A stretch of DNA of 64,000 nt, from positions 1,176,451 to 1,240,450 of the forward strand of contig NW_008705570.1 in NCBI RefSeq assembly GCF_000186865.1, written 5' to 3'. The stretch is from Aureococcus anophagefferens. Taxonomy: Eukaryota > Sar > Pelagophyceae > Pelagomonadales > Pelagomonadaceae. This document shows, one piece after another, positions 8,605 to 18,900 of this stretch (position 1 is the stretch's first letter; each line of letters opens with the position of its first letter). The notes beneath the pieces are model-generated. The model was not told where the DNA came from, searched no databases, and saw only the letters and a list, made by a program, of their open reading frames with translations. A program made the translations under genes and the position numbers.

Positions 8605-10655
8605 GTTACGAGGACCGCGGCGGCGGGCTCGGCGGCCTTCTTGAGCTTCCGGAGCTTCGCGGCCGGCCGCTTCCGCCGCTTCGGCGGCTCCGCGGCCGGC
8701 GGCGCGGGCCGCGGCGGCTCGCGCTGCGCGGCCGCGGCGCGCTCGACGAGCGTCGGCGCGCGCGCGGCGTCGAGCTTGGGCAGCCCAAAGCCGGGCTTGA
8801 GGAGCACGGCGCCGTGCGCGCCGGAGAAGAACGAGGGCTTGTCGTCCCGCCGGTCCGCGGGTTTCCGCGGCTTCTCGCCGTAGTGGCGCACGATGTTCAG
8901 CGCGGCGGCGGCCGTCGCCGACGCGGCGTCGCGCGCGAGCTCGAGCGCGCGCGCCTCGCGGCGCGCGAGGTCGAGCTCGACGATCGCGCGGTCGCGCTCG
9001 CCGTCGCCGCCGTCGCGCGAGAACCGCGGCGTCACGGGCCGCTCGCGGCTCCGCTGCTCGAAGCGGTTCGTCGGCGAGCTCAGGCTCCAGCGCGCGGCGT
9101 CCAATTCGAAGCGCACGCGGAGCGCCGGCTCCGTCTTGAGGCCCATGGCGCCGCCGACGGCGTCCTGCACGGCGCGCACGCACGACGCGGCGCGCCGCAG
9201 CCCGGCGTCGGACCGCACGCGGGCGTCGTCGAGCTCCGCCTCGAGCGCGTCGAACTTGCCCAGGAGCCGGTCGCGGTCCGCTTTGGCATCCGCCGCGTCC
9301 GCGGCCGCGGCCGCCGCGGCCTCCGCGAGCGCCGCGTTCTTCGTCTCGAGCCGGCCCACCTCGCTCGCGCGCGTCGCCTCCGCGGCGTCGAGTTCGCCGT
9401 CCTTCGCCGCGATGGCCGCTTGTTTTGCCGCCTCGTCGGCGAGTTGCTTCGCCGCGAAGGCCGCCCGCTCGCCCTCCAAACGTAGCTCGAGCGCCTCGAC
9501 CTTGGCTTCGAGCGCGCTTTTGGCTTCCAGGAGCGCGTCCGCGTCGCGCTCGAGGCCGAGCGCGTAGCGCAGCGCCCGCGCCCGCCCGGCGGCGACCCTC
9601 GGGTCCGGCGCGACCTCGACGACGGCGGCGCGCCTGCGCTCCGGCGGCGTCGCCGGCCGCACCGCGTTCGCGTGGTGGTCCATCAGCTTGTTGAAGAAGT
9701 CCTTGAACTCGGCCGCGGTGACCTTCCCCGAGCCGTCCTCGTCGGCCGACTTCCAGAGCAGGTGGAGCTCCTCGTCGGAGATCTCCTCTTTGGGGATCTC
9801 GAGGCCCGGGTGCGCCGTGCCGTAGGCCTTGTTCCGCACGAGCGCCTCGAACTCGCGCTCGCAAATCCTTCCGGAGCCGTCCTTGTCGATGACGAAGAAC
9901 AGCTTCATCCAGGAGCCCTTGGCGTAGCGCTGGAGCTTCTTCTCGAGGCGGTGCGCGATGGACCAGAGCGCCTCCTGGCTCAGCCACTCCTCCTCCGTCT
10001 CCTCCGCCGCGGGCGGCTCCTCGGCCTCCGGGACGAAGTACGGCGGCGCGTGCACCGCCGGCTTGGGCGCCGCCGCCTCGTCGGCCTCCTCGACCGCCGC
10101 CTCGGGCTCCGGTTTCGCGGGCTCCGGCTTCGGCGGCGGCGCGTCCGGGTGGTTCGCGAGCACGTTCTGGATGAAGAGCTTGAACTCGGGCGCCGTGACG
10201 AAACCGCTGCGATCCGCGTCCGCGGACGTCCAGAGCATGCGCAGCTCCGGGTCCGAGACGACCTTCTTGCCGAGCTCGAGGCCCGGCATGATCGTGTCCG
10301 TCGTCTTGTTGCGCAGGAGCGCCTTGAACTCGTGGAACTCGACGCGTTCCGAGCCGTCGTGGTCGACGGCGAAGAAGAGCTTCGCCCAGGAGCCCTTCGC
10401 GTGCTTCTGGAGCTTCGCGTCGAGGCGCGCGGCGATGGACTGGAGCAGCTCGCGCGACGCGCCGCTCGACGCGTGGGCGCCGCCGTCCATCTTCGAGTTC
10501 GTCGTCAGCGTCTTGGCCTTGGGCGCGGCCGCGGCGCGCGCCTCCTGGTCCCGCAGCTCCTCCATGCGCAGGGTCTGGCGCGTCTGCCGCGGCGCGTTCA
10601 TCTTCGTCTTGTCCGTGCGCCGCACATCCGCCTCCTGGCCCGGGAGGCGCAGCAT
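8601..10655 (-). CDS. EF-hand coiled-coil protein with duplicated calcium-binding module
   Basis: 684 residues from ATG 10655. It has four EF-hand loops in two pairs, DHDGSERVEFHEF (about 98-110), DADRSGFVTAPEF (146-158), DKDGSGRICEREF (257-269) and DEDGSGKVTAAEF (305-317). Each pair follows a similar lead-in (KHAKGSWAKLFF and RYAKGSWMKLFF), so the ~100-residue module is a tandem duplication. A Pro/Glu-rich spacer separates the copies. Residues ~340-560 are Ala/Glu/Arg-rich coiled coil, followed by a basic Pro-rich tail. Calcium binding is expected from intact Asp positions, though the first loop has unusual spacing residues. A cytoskeletal or flagellar role is only a guess from context. Confidence 0.85.
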   Translation of the reverse strand: MLRLPGQEADVRRTDKTKMNAPRQTRQTLRMEELRDQEARAAAAPKAKTLTTNSKMDGGAHASSGASRELLQSIAARLDAKLQKHAKGSWAKLFFAVDHDGSERVEFHEFKALLRNKTTDTIMPGLELGKKVVSDPELRMLWTSADADRSGFVTAPEFKLFIQNVLANHPDAPPPKPEPAKPEPEAAVEEADEAAAPKPAVHAPPYFVPEAEEPPAAEETEEEWLSQEALWSIAHRLEKKLQRYAKGSWMKLFFVIDKDGSGRICEREFEALVRNKAYGTAHPGLEIPKEEISDEELHLLWKSADEDGSGKVTAAEFKDFFNKLMDHHANAVRPATPPERRRAAVVEVAPDPRVAAGRARALRYALGLERDADALLEAKSALEAKVEALELRLEGERAAFAAKQLADEAAKQAAIAAKDGELDAAEATRASEVGRLETKNAALAEAAAAAAADAADAKADRDRLLGKFDALEAELDDARVRSDAGLRRAASCVRAVQDAVGGAMGLKTEPALRVRFELDAARWSLSSPTNRFEQRSRERPVTPRFSRDGGDGERDRAIVELDLARREARALELARDAASATAAAALNIVRHYGEKPRKPADRRDDKPSFFSGAHGAVLLKPGFGLPKLDAARAPTLVERAAAAQREPPRPAPPAAEPPKRRKRPAAKLRKLKKAAEPAAAVLVT

Positions 10656-10749
10656 CCTCCCAAGGTGAGAGCAGAGCGGGAACGTCGACGTCGGTTTCGT
10701 TTCCGCGTCAACGTCGGCATTATGAGGCGTGATTGAGCTTTTGAGAAGA

Positions 10750-11703
10750 ATGATGAGTTTGATGCCAGGGGATGTCGTAGATGACGAGAGCTGGACCGAG
10801 GACGAATTCCTCGACGAGGCAGCTCAATGGCTCGAGCTCGGCCTCGAGGGCCGCTGGCCCGAACCTTTCAGCGGCATCGACGATTCTTTTTATGTCGGAC
10901 TGAGGCAGTGGAGCTCGCGACTCAAATATGCTGCCGTGAAAGGCTGGGTCTCGGCGATCGGCTGGCTGGTCGACCGCGGCGCCGACGTCGATCGGATTGA
11001 GCAAGAGTGCGGCTCGCCGCTTCACTCCGCCGCGCAGTTTAACCGCCGCGACGTCGCCGCGGAGCTGCTCGACCGGGGCGCTCGACTCGAGGCGCGCGCG
11101 GTAAGAACAAACGCCCACGACGATGTGTCCTATGTGTTGATGCCGCTCCACGTGGCGATCTTGCACGGAAGCTACGACGTGACCCGGCTCCTCGTGAGTC
11201 GAGGCGCCTCGTACCAAGCGTGCTTCATGACTTTTCCGAACGAAGCCGACCTGGCGGCGAAACTGGAGAAGGGGATGACCTTGCGCGCGTGCTTCAAGAC
11301 GTTTACGAATGAAGACGACGTCGACTGGGCGGAACAATTAGACAGAGGGCGGGCGATCCGAATCAAACGCGCCGTGGAGGAAGACGCGCGGATCGCCGAC
11401 TTCCTCGCCGCCGTGCGCGCCGCGGGCGGCTGGGAGCCCTACGTCGACGCGCCCCGCGCGGAGCTCCTCGCCCTCCGCGAGCGCCTCCTCGACGTCCGCC
11501 CTCCCCGCGCGGCGCCGTCGTCGACGGTGGGGGCGCACGCGTGGCTCTTCCTGGACGCGGACGACGACGTTTTTGCGCACGTCCTCGCCTTCTGGCGGAG
11601 CGACCGCGACCTCTCTAGGGGGCCCGCCACTGGTTCTTACTCGGCCGCCGCGGCTTGGATGAGGCGGTCGAGGTCGCGGACGAGGGGGTCGTTCTCGGGG
11701 TAG
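10750..11703 (+). CDS. Ankyrin-repeat protein
   Basis: The first ATG in frame is 10750, giving 317 residues. Ankyrin-type repeats are recognisable as AIGWLVDRGADVDRIE, SPLHSAAQFNRRDVAAELLDRGA and MPLHVAILHGSYDVTRLLVSRGA. The C-terminal part (FLAAVRAAGGWEPYV, then HVLAFWRSDRD) resembles a C-terminal module I associate with pelagophyte ankyrin proteins; that is from memory and not checked. The codons of the 5' two thirds are visibly less GC-rich than those of neighbouring genes. The last ~30 residues, after FWRSDRD, run antisense through the end of the next gene and look like read-through sequence. Likely a protein-binding protein. Confidence 0.8.
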   Translation: MMSLMPGDVVDDESWTEDEFLDEAAQWLELGLEGRWPEPFSGIDDSFYVGLRQWSSRLKYAAVKGWVSAIGWLVDRGADVDRIEQECGSPLHSAAQFNRRDVAAELLDRGARLEARAVRTNAHDDVSYVLMPLHVAILHGSYDVTRLLVSRGASYQACFMTFPNEADLAAKLEKGMTLRACFKTFTNEDDVDWAEQLDRGRAIRIKRAVEEDARIADFLAAVRAAGGWEPYVDAPRAELLALRERLLDVRPPRAAPSSTVGAHAWLFLDADDDVFAHVLAFWRSDRDLSRGPATGSYSAAAAWMRRSRSRTRGSFSG

Positions 11704-14700
11704 CCGGCCTCGTCGACGAGGACGGCGCGCTCGGAGACGAGGCGCGCGAGGTTGTCGGCGTCGTCGACGGGCGCGCCGCGCGGCGGGATCGCCGCGCCGC
11801 CGGCGTAGGCCGCGTTGCCGTTGATGGCGTCGAGCGCCGCGTCGTCGAAGACCGCGCGCGGCGACTGGTGCCGCGGCTCCGGCCGCGGCGCGCCGCGCGG
11901 CGACGCGGGCGCGTTCCGCATGGCGTAGTGGACCGCCTCCATGGCCGCGTTCTTGGCGACCTTGGCGCGGTCCTCGTCGGCGACGTGGCGCCGGCGGAGC
12001 GCGTCGAGCTCCGCCTTGATGTCGCCGAGCGCTTTGCGGTCGCCGTCGAGGACGAAGCGCTCCTCCTTGCCCTTGTACTCGAGCTTGAGCTCGTCGAGGT
12101 CGCGCCGCGCGCGGTCCGCGGCGTCGTCCTTGGCGCGCTGGAGCGCGCGCGCGAGGCGGTGCACGTGCGCGCGCAACCGCTCGCGCTCCGCGACGGCCTC
12201 GGCGGTCTCCGCGCGCGCGCGCTCCACGCGGCCCTTGTGCTCGGCGGCCTCCGCCTTGGCCTTGGCGACGCGCGCCACGAGCTCGGCCTCGGGCGTGCGC
12301 CGGTGCGCCGCGCGCCACCGGTCGAAGTCCGCGTCCGCTTGCACCGCGCGCTTCTCCGCGCGGTCGAGCGACGCGCGCGCGCCCGACAGCGCCTTCTCCA
12401 CGGCCTTGCGCGCGCGCACCTCGGCCTCGATGGAGTGCTTCGACTCGTCGCGGAGGCGCTTCTCGAGCATCTGGAGGTCCAACACCTTGGACGCGCGCTC
12501 GCGCTTCATGGCGGCGTCCGCGTCGCCCAGCGCCCGTTCCCGCTGCTCGACGTCGCGGAGCGACGCGCGGAGCTTCGCCTCGAGGCGGCCGTACTCCTGG
12601 CGGTGCGCCATGGTCGCGTTCCGGTCCTGCGCGAGCCGCTCCTCCGCGTCGCGCTCGACCTTGTCGACGATCTGCCGCTCCTTCTCGCGCAACCGCAGCG
12701 CCCACGCGCGCTCCTCGTCCGCGCGCCAGGCCTCCCAGTTGCGCCGCTCGGCCTCGAAGGCGAGGGTGAGCTCCTGCTTGAGGTCCGCGACCTCCTGGAG
12801 CGACGGCTGCGCCGCGCCGCAGTAGCGGCAGCAGCCGTCGTCGGCGCCCGGCGGCTTGGCCGCCGGCGCGCCGCGCCGCTGCTCCCAGGACCGGCGCTCG
12901 ACGCCGAGGTCCCGCTGCGGTCGCGCGCCCCCCACATCCCGCGGCGGCTGCTCCGGCGACGTGTGCTCCGACCCGCTCAGGTTGCCGCCGCGCTCGCCCG
13001 TCTCCGACAGGCCGTCTTCGAGGTCCTCCGAGAGGAGCGCCGCGGACGACGCGTCGCGCGCGCCGTCCAGGTTCGGCTTCGCGAGCTGGTTCGGGTCCAC
13101 GCGCTGGAGCGCGACGCGCGTCGCCAGGGACCCGAACAGCAGCGACCCGTCGCGGACCTGCGACTCGCGCTCGAGGAGGTGCGTCGTGCCGCCCACGACG
13201 CGCCACGACCGCGGCGCCTTGTCGCCGAACTGGGCCCGCGGGTCGCCCGGCGCGTCGAGCACGGCGGCGAGCTTGACCTTGGCGGACCCGAGGAGCTGGC
13301 GCGTCGCCGCGTCGACGGCCTCGAAGACGAGCGCGGGCGCCAAGGTCATGCGGAGCTGGTTCGCCGTCGCGCGAAACTCAAAGTGCGACACCGCGCCCAG
13401 GCCCCGGCAGGCCACGGTCGTCGTGTCGAATTCCAGGCGCGCCGTCTTCGCGACGCCCCGCTGGCCGAGGTGGGGCGCCGCGAAGCGGAACTCCGCGGGG
13501 CCCTCGTCGCCGTCCGACCGCGTCACGGACAGCAGCGACAGCTCCAGCCGCCAGTCGTGCGCGACGTCCGCGTCGTCCCGCGAGTCCGCGAGCGACGCCG
13601 GCGGCGTCCGCGCCGCCGGCGGCGTCCGCGACCGCGGCGGCGCCACGGGCGGCGGCGCCTCGGCCTCCGGCGGCGGCGCGGGCGCCTCGGGCTCGTCCTC
13701 GAACGCGTCGTCGCCGTAGTCGTCCGCCGGGGGCGGCCCAAAGGGCGCCGGCGCGTACGTGGCCTCCTCGGCGCCCGCGGGCGGCGCGGTCGCGAAGCCC
13801 CGGGGCCCGGCCTTGGCCGGGTCGCGGTCCGCGCCCGCGCGGCGCACGGCCGCGAAGACGTCGAGCCGGCCCGGCCGCGGCGTCGTGTCGAGGAGGTGCG
13901 CGGGCCGCCGCGACACCACGTCGAGGCGGAAGTGGTCCTCCGACGCGTGGAACTCGTCGTCGGGCCGCCCCGGCGGCCAGTAGTCGAGGGGCAGGATGGG
14001 CGCGAGGTCCAGGGCCGCGGCCGCGACGACCAAATTGTCCGTGCAGAGGAAGACGTCGACGGGCTTCGAGAGCTCCGCCGCGAGCTCCGCCGCGGAGCAC
14101 CGGAGCCGGAACCAGTCGCACTCCACGGCGAACCGGGGGTTGTCGAGCGTCAGCGCGCCGAACTGCTCGCTCTGGACGACGACGCCCAGCAGCTCGAAGC
14201 TGAACCAGTAGCGCATCGACGGCCGCCGGAGCGCGGCCTCGCGCAGCTCGTCGCCCACGAGGTCCTCGAGCTCGCCCGCGCCCTCGAGGGACACGCAGAG
14301 CTCGAAGACGGAGCTCCCGCGGCCGAGCTGCTTCGCCGGCAGCGACTCCGGCGGCGGCCGCGGCGGCGTCGACGGCGCGGGCGCCGCCGCCGACGGCCGC
14401 GGGTCGTCGCGGTCGCCGCCGGACGCGACGCGCGCGACGGACGCGGCGAAGAGCAGCTCCGCCGGCGCCGCCGCGCCGCGCAGCTTCGCCCACTGCTTCG
14501 CGCCCTGGCGCAGGGACCGGACCTCGACGTGGAGCACGCCGAGCGCCTTGGAGTTCGTCGGCGTCGCCCCGACGCCGGGCCCGCCGAGCGTCGCGTAGCA
14601 GTAGAGCTTGAGCACGGGCGCCGCCTTCTCCGCCGCGCGGAACGCCTCCTCGCTCCCGAAGCGCCACTCCAGGAGGCCGCCGTCGCCGGCCCAGACCGCC

Positions 14701-14882
14701 TCGCCCGCGCGCGGCGTGTGCCGCGCGCCCCACGAGCTCGACGCCGTCTCCCGGGACACGCCGTTGAGCTGGCCCTGGACGCGGAGCGTGAACTGATTGC
14801 GGCTGCCGAGCTCCGAGACGAAGGACGACGGCAGGTTCTTCAGCGCCGAGATGTGCACCTGCACGGACCACGGGACCTCCAT
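11637..14882 (-). CDS. CEP120: CEP120-like centriole protein: C2 domains plus coiled coil
   Basis: 1,081 residues from ATG 14882. An N-terminal C2-like domain (about 1-160) is followed by a second one (about 195-330). The second contains ELCVSLEGAGELEDLV, YWFSFELLGVVVQSEQF and VDVFLCTDN, which follow the order and spacing I recall for the conserved second domain of CEP120. A third C2-like region lies near 430-600. The last ~380 residues are a long Arg/Ala/Glu coiled coil, again as in CEP120. CEP120 acts in centriole elongation and basal-body assembly, which fits the flagellar genes elsewhere in the window. Its 3' end overlaps the ankyrin gene by 67 bases. Other C2/coiled-coil centrosomal proteins remain possible. 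Confidence 0.68.
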   Translation of the reverse strand: MEVPWSVQVHISALKNLPSSFVSELGSRNQFTLRVQGQLNGVSRETASSSWGARHTPRAGEAVWAGDGGLLEWRFGSEEAFRAAEKAAPVLKLYCYATLGGPGVGATPTNSKALGVLHVEVRSLRQGAKQWAKLRGAAAPAELLFAASVARVASGGDRDDPRPSAAAPAPSTPPRPPPESLPAKQLGRGSSVFELCVSLEGAGELEDLVGDELREAALRRPSMRYWFSFELLGVVVQSEQFGALTLDNPRFAVECDWFRLRCSAAELAAELSKPVDVFLCTDNLVVAAAALDLAPILPLDYWPPGRPDDEFHASEDHFRLDVVSRRPAHLLDTTPRPGRLDVFAAVRRAGADRDPAKAGPRGFATAPPAGAEEATYAPAPFGPPPADDYGDDAFEDEPEAPAPPPEAEAPPPVAPPRSRTPPAARTPPASLADSRDDADVAHDWRLELSLLSVTRSDGDEGPAEFRFAAPHLGQRGVAKTARLEFDTTTVACRGLGAVSHFEFRATANQLRMTLAPALVFEAVDAATRQLLGSAKVKLAAVLDAPGDPRAQFGDKAPRSWRVVGGTTHLLERESQVRDGSLLFGSLATRVALQRVDPNQLAKPNLDGARDASSAALLSEDLEDGLSETGERGGNLSGSEHTSPEQPPRDVGGARPQRDLGVERRSWEQRRGAPAAKPPGADDGCCRYCGAAQPSLQEVADLKQELTLAFEAERRNWEAWRADEERAWALRLREKERQIVDKVERDAEERLAQDRNATMAHRQEYGRLEAKLRASLRDVEQRERALGDADAAMKRERASKVLDLQMLEKRLRDESKHSIEAEVRARKAVEKALSGARASLDRAEKRAVQADADFDRWRAAHRRTPEAELVARVAKAKAEAAEHKGRVERARAETAEAVAERERLRAHVHRLARALQRAKDDAADRARRDLDELKLEYKGKEERFVLDGDRKALGDIKAELDALRRRHVADEDRAKVAKNAAMEAVHYAMRNAPASPRGAPRPEPRHQSPRAVFDDAALDAINGNAAYAGGAAIPPRGAPVDDADNLARLVSERAVLVDEAGYPENDPLVRDLDRLIQAAAAE

Positions 14883-15302
14883 CGCGTCGTCGCTCGGGCC
14901 GCGCGCGGTCGTTCAGGCAATGTGTGCGCGCGTCGTGTGGCGCGCGGCGAGTGGTGTTGGACGCGCTCGACGTGCGTCGTGTGGATTGCACGCAGTGGGG
15001 TCGTCGATCGCAGTTCGAACTTTGAAAGTCACCAGAGGCAGAGCATTGCGAAGACGATTTTGATTTCCCCTGTAAACCCGTTTAAAGGACACCACATAAT
15101 ATGGAGTCCTGCAGGCACCTCCGAGGCCATCGCTCATCTCTTCGCCACCATACGAACTAGGTGGCGCACTAATCACGTGCAGTTCAGGGAAGAGGGGGCG
15201 CCTGCGGGAAGTCCAGCCCTCCCGATTCAAAACGACGCGCGCTCGAGGCGGGAGATTTGAATAGGCAACTCGAGGTTCAACATCGCCCCGGCTGCCCCGA
15301 CG
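14883..15302. other. 420-base intergenic region, divergent promoter
   Basis: No gene is seen here. The region is less GC-rich than the coding sequence, especially 15050-15130. It contains a repeated decamer CGTCGTGTGG (near 14930 and 14980). It separates the start codons of two divergently transcribed genes, so it presumably holds both promoters. I could not identify a TATA box or other defined site with confidence. Confidence 0.5.
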
Positions 15303-15830
15303 ATGATTGCGATGCGGATGGTCGCGCTCCTGATCGCGATGCAAACCTCGAGAGCCTCGGACACCTGCAACCAGAGCACATATTGCGACACCGTCGCCGA
15401 CTGCGACGCGGGCTGCGAGGAATGCTATCCAGAAAAGGGGCTCGCCTGGTGCACGACGGCCCTGCGCGACGGCCTCGACTACAATCTCACGTTCACCAAC
15501 GACGCGGACATGGACGCGGACGTGTCGGCCTGCCGCTGCGGGCGGGGCACGGGCGAGTGCGAGGACCTCGGCGTCGTCAAAGCGAACGAGACGAGGCGCT
15601 TCGCCGGCCTCCGTTGGAACCAGTTCACGTACCCGAACGGCGACGTCTGCTACGACTGGCTCGTGGTCAAGACCGGTTCGTCGAACCCGCCGGAGCCCTA
15701 CTTCCCCTTCAAAGCGTGCCAGCTCAACAACACGGCCATGGCGCGGATCTGGGAGGACGCCGTCGCCCGCGAGACGCCGCGCCTGACGCTCTCCGGCAAC
15801 TCCAGCCGATACGCGTGCGCGCTAAAGTAG
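15303..15830 (+). CDS. Small secreted cysteine-rich protein
   Basis: 175 residues from ATG 15303. A hydrophobic leader ends near SRAS, followed by a mature chain with about ten cysteines (DTCNQSTYC, DCDAGCEECY, CRCGRGTGEC). It has several N-glycosylation sequons (NQS, NLT, NET, NNT, NSS). There is no membrane anchor, so a secreted or vacuolar glycoprotein is the simplest reading. I recognise no family. Confidence 0.7.
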   Translation: MIAMRMVALLIAMQTSRASDTCNQSTYCDTVADCDAGCEECYPEKGLAWCTTALRDGLDYNLTFTNDADMDADVSACRCGRGTGECEDLGVVKANETRRFAGLRWNQFTYPNGDVCYDWLVVKTGSSNPPEPYFPFKACQLNNTAMARIWEDAVARETPRLTLSGNSSRYACALK

Positions 15831-15902
15831 TCCCCACGGCGCGGATCTTAGAAACCCAAATCGCCGATATATACGCGTGCGCGCGGATCTTAGACGCCGA
15901 GC
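15831..15902. repeat. Duplicated GCGCGGATCTTAGA motif between convergent genes
   Basis: A 14-base motif occurs twice, about 43 bases apart (near 15839 and 15881), in the 72-base gap between two convergent stop codons. Being located at both 3' ends, it may belong to 3'-end processing signals or be a simple duplication. Only the duplication itself is observed. Confidence 0.5.
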
Positions 15903-18900
15903 CTAGTACCGCCGCCGCCGCCGGCCGTGGAAGAGGGGCACGTCGAACCCGAGGCCCGAGGCCGCGTGGGGCACGCCGACGACCGCGCTGTCGAAGGGCG
16001 TCTCCTTGAGCGGCGCGATCTCCGGCTCGTCGTCGTCGTCGTCGTCGTCCTTCGCGACGACCTCCTCCGGCTCCTCCTTCTCCCTCTCCGGCGGCGGCGG
16101 CGGCTTCGCCTCGACCTTCGCCTCGACCTTCGCCTCGTCCTCCCGCTTCGCGAGCGACACGGCGACGGGCATCTTCGGCGCCGGCGGGAGGAACGGGAAC
16201 GCCGCGTCGAAGTCGCCGAGCGCCGGGGGCTCGTCGCCGCGGAGCAGCGCGTCGCGCGCGAGCCGCGCCAGCACGTGCGCGGCGCTCGCGCCCGCGTGGC
16301 GCCCCGCCTCGAAGCGCAGGTCCCACGCCGCCGCGTCGCCGGCGTCGCCCGGCTCCGGGCCGTCCGCGCGGAGCCGCCAGTGGCCCGCGCCGTCGAGCCG
16401 CAGCGCGAGCGTATCCAGCGGCGCGTGCAACAGCCAGCGGCCGCTCTGGAAGCGGCCGTCCTTCTTCTCCAAAAATAGCCCCTCGCGGCACAGCCGCAGG
16501 AAGCAGGGCGCCTCGGCCTCCCGCGACACGCCGAGCTCCGGCGCCGTCGCGAGCACGTTGTAGACCTGGGCAGGAAAAGAGTGCGAAATTCCCAACTTCA
16601 AAGGCTCCTATCTCGGCCGTTTTCCACTCGTTTCGGCTCATTTTTGGACGAGCGATCATCTCTCGGAGCGCTCTCGAAGCGTGGGGGCTGTTTCCGAAAC
16701 GCGCGCGCGCGGAACACTCACGTTGAAGCGACGTTGAATCACCCTTTTGCTGCCCTGTTGTAGACGTGGCTCCCCGCGAGGGGCGCGCCGGCCGCGAACG
16801 CCGCGAAGGCCCGGTAGAGCGCGTGCGTCGTGCGCGCCGGGTCCGCGGACGCCGCCGCGAGCGCCTTGCAGCGCTGCAGCACGCCCCCGACGGCCGACAG
16901 CTCGCCGTGGTGCGCGAGGAACGCGTCCGCGTCGAGACCGTCGTCCGCGAAAACGTCCGCGTGGTCGGCGCAGAACAGCAGCGCGGCCGCGTAGTCGCGG
17001 CAGTTCCGCGGCAGCTCGTAGGCCTGGCTCTTGACGCGCTCGCGCTCGCTGCGGAACGCGTCGGCGACGGACGGCGCGTCGTCCGGTAGAGCCCCGGCGC
17101 GCGCGACCCAGTCGAGCCAGAAGTTCTCGTCGCCCCGCGCGGCCAGCACCGGCGGCGACAGCAGCGCCGACGCCGGCAGCGGGACGACGCGCCGCAGCAC
17201 GAAGGCCCGCGAGCTCGCGCCGCCGAGCGACAGCAGCGCCGTCCGCAGCGCGTCGCCCTCCTCCGCGACGTGCCAGGACAGCTCCATGTCGTCGACGTCG
17301 TCCGGCCGCACGTCCGGCGCGACGAAGAGCCCGAACTCGACCCGCGACCCGCCGGGCAATAAACGCTCCGTGAGCCGCGCGCCGCTCAAAAACGCCGCGG
17401 CGTCGACGGACACGCCCTCGGACGCGCCCTCGACCGCGTGGCGCCGGCACCGGAGCGTGACCCGTCCTTTCTCGAGCGTCTTCCGCAGGAGCACCTGGTG
17501 GAACGCGGACCGCGGCGCCGTCGCCGTCGTGACGCCGTCGAGCGCGTCCGTTAGAGCCCGCGCCGTGCGCTCGCACGCGGCCGCCTCGGCCGCGCAGGGG
17601 CCCTTCTCGCGCTCCGCGGCGACGGCCGTCGCCAGCAGCGCCGCCGCCCGGGGGTTCGGCGCGCGCGATAGACGTAAAATCGACAGGAGCAGCAGCCACA
17701 GCTTCGACCGCACGCGGTCCGCGAGGTCGTCTTCGAGCGAAAAGCACCCGAGGGCCGCCGCGAGCCGCGACACCGCGGCGTCGGCGACGTGCGGCGACGC
17801 CGCGGCCAATACGCACACGTCCAGCGCCGCGTCGAAGCCGCCGTCGTCGTCGTTTGACGCCGCCGCGGCCGCGAACGCCGCCAGACGCTTCTTCGCGTCC
17901 GCGTGCTTTTCGCGTAGAGCCAGCGCGTCCGCGCCCTCGTCCAGAACCAGCGGCGCGCCGTCCCGGGAGAAGGCCCGGGGCCCGCCGGCGCCGCGCACGC
18001 CGCAGAGCCGCGCGAGGCGCCCCGCGGCGCCCGGGAGCGCCGCCGCGCCGCCGTCGGCCTCGAACCGCCGCGCGGCGAAGCGCGCGCGCAGCTCGGGGCT
18101 TTCGACCCCCAGCTCCTTGGCCAAACTGGAAAACGCAAAGTAGGAGAAGTCGTCGCCGCGCCGCTCGGCCTCGCCGGCCTTCCAGAGCAGCGCCTCCGCC
18201 TCGCCGTCGCAGCAGACCGCGTCCTCGCCCCGCGCCGCGTACGGCGCGCCGTTTAAGGCGTGGGTCTCGTCCACCACAGCCACGCAATCGCCGCAGGCGT
18301 CCAAATCATAGATCCGCAGGGCGTCCTCCACGTCGACGGCGTCCGCGGCCGCATCGACGGCGTCCAGGAGCGCCGCGGCGCCCCGGACCAAACCGCCGGG
18401 CACGGCCGCCGCGACGAGCGGCGACCGCCGCCGCGCCAGCCGCTTCGCGTCTTTCCACGCGGCCTCGAGCGCCGCCCGCTTGGCCGCGTCGCGGACGGCG
18501 GCGCGCGCGCCGGCGACGCCGGCGTCCGACGCGAGGTCCAGCGCGAGGTCCGGCCATCCTTTGAGCGCTTGCTCCAGCCGCTTCGCGACGCGCCGCGCGC
18601 GCAACACGTCGAGCTGGCGCTTCGCCTGCTTGACGGCCCGGTCCCGGAGGCCGTCGCCGCCGCGGGGCGGCGCGTCCGCGAACCAGGCCTCGAGGGCGGG
18701 GACGTCGCCCCGGACCGCGGCGGCGATCGCGCCGTCCGCGGGCGCCGTCGACCGGCTACTCTCCGCGAGGAGCTTCGACCGCACGTCCCGGAGCCACGTC
18801 GGCCGGTGGGCGTCGTCGGCGGCGTCGTAGTCGACCTCGGAGACGGCCCGGCCGTCGGCCGCGGCGACGCGCGCGAGCACGAGGAAGCAGCGGCACCGCG

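Noticed and set aside
16739..16765. The LRR protein ending in VYNRAAKG at 16739
   Set aside because: These last residues are the beginning of introner copy A; the protein continues at 16565.
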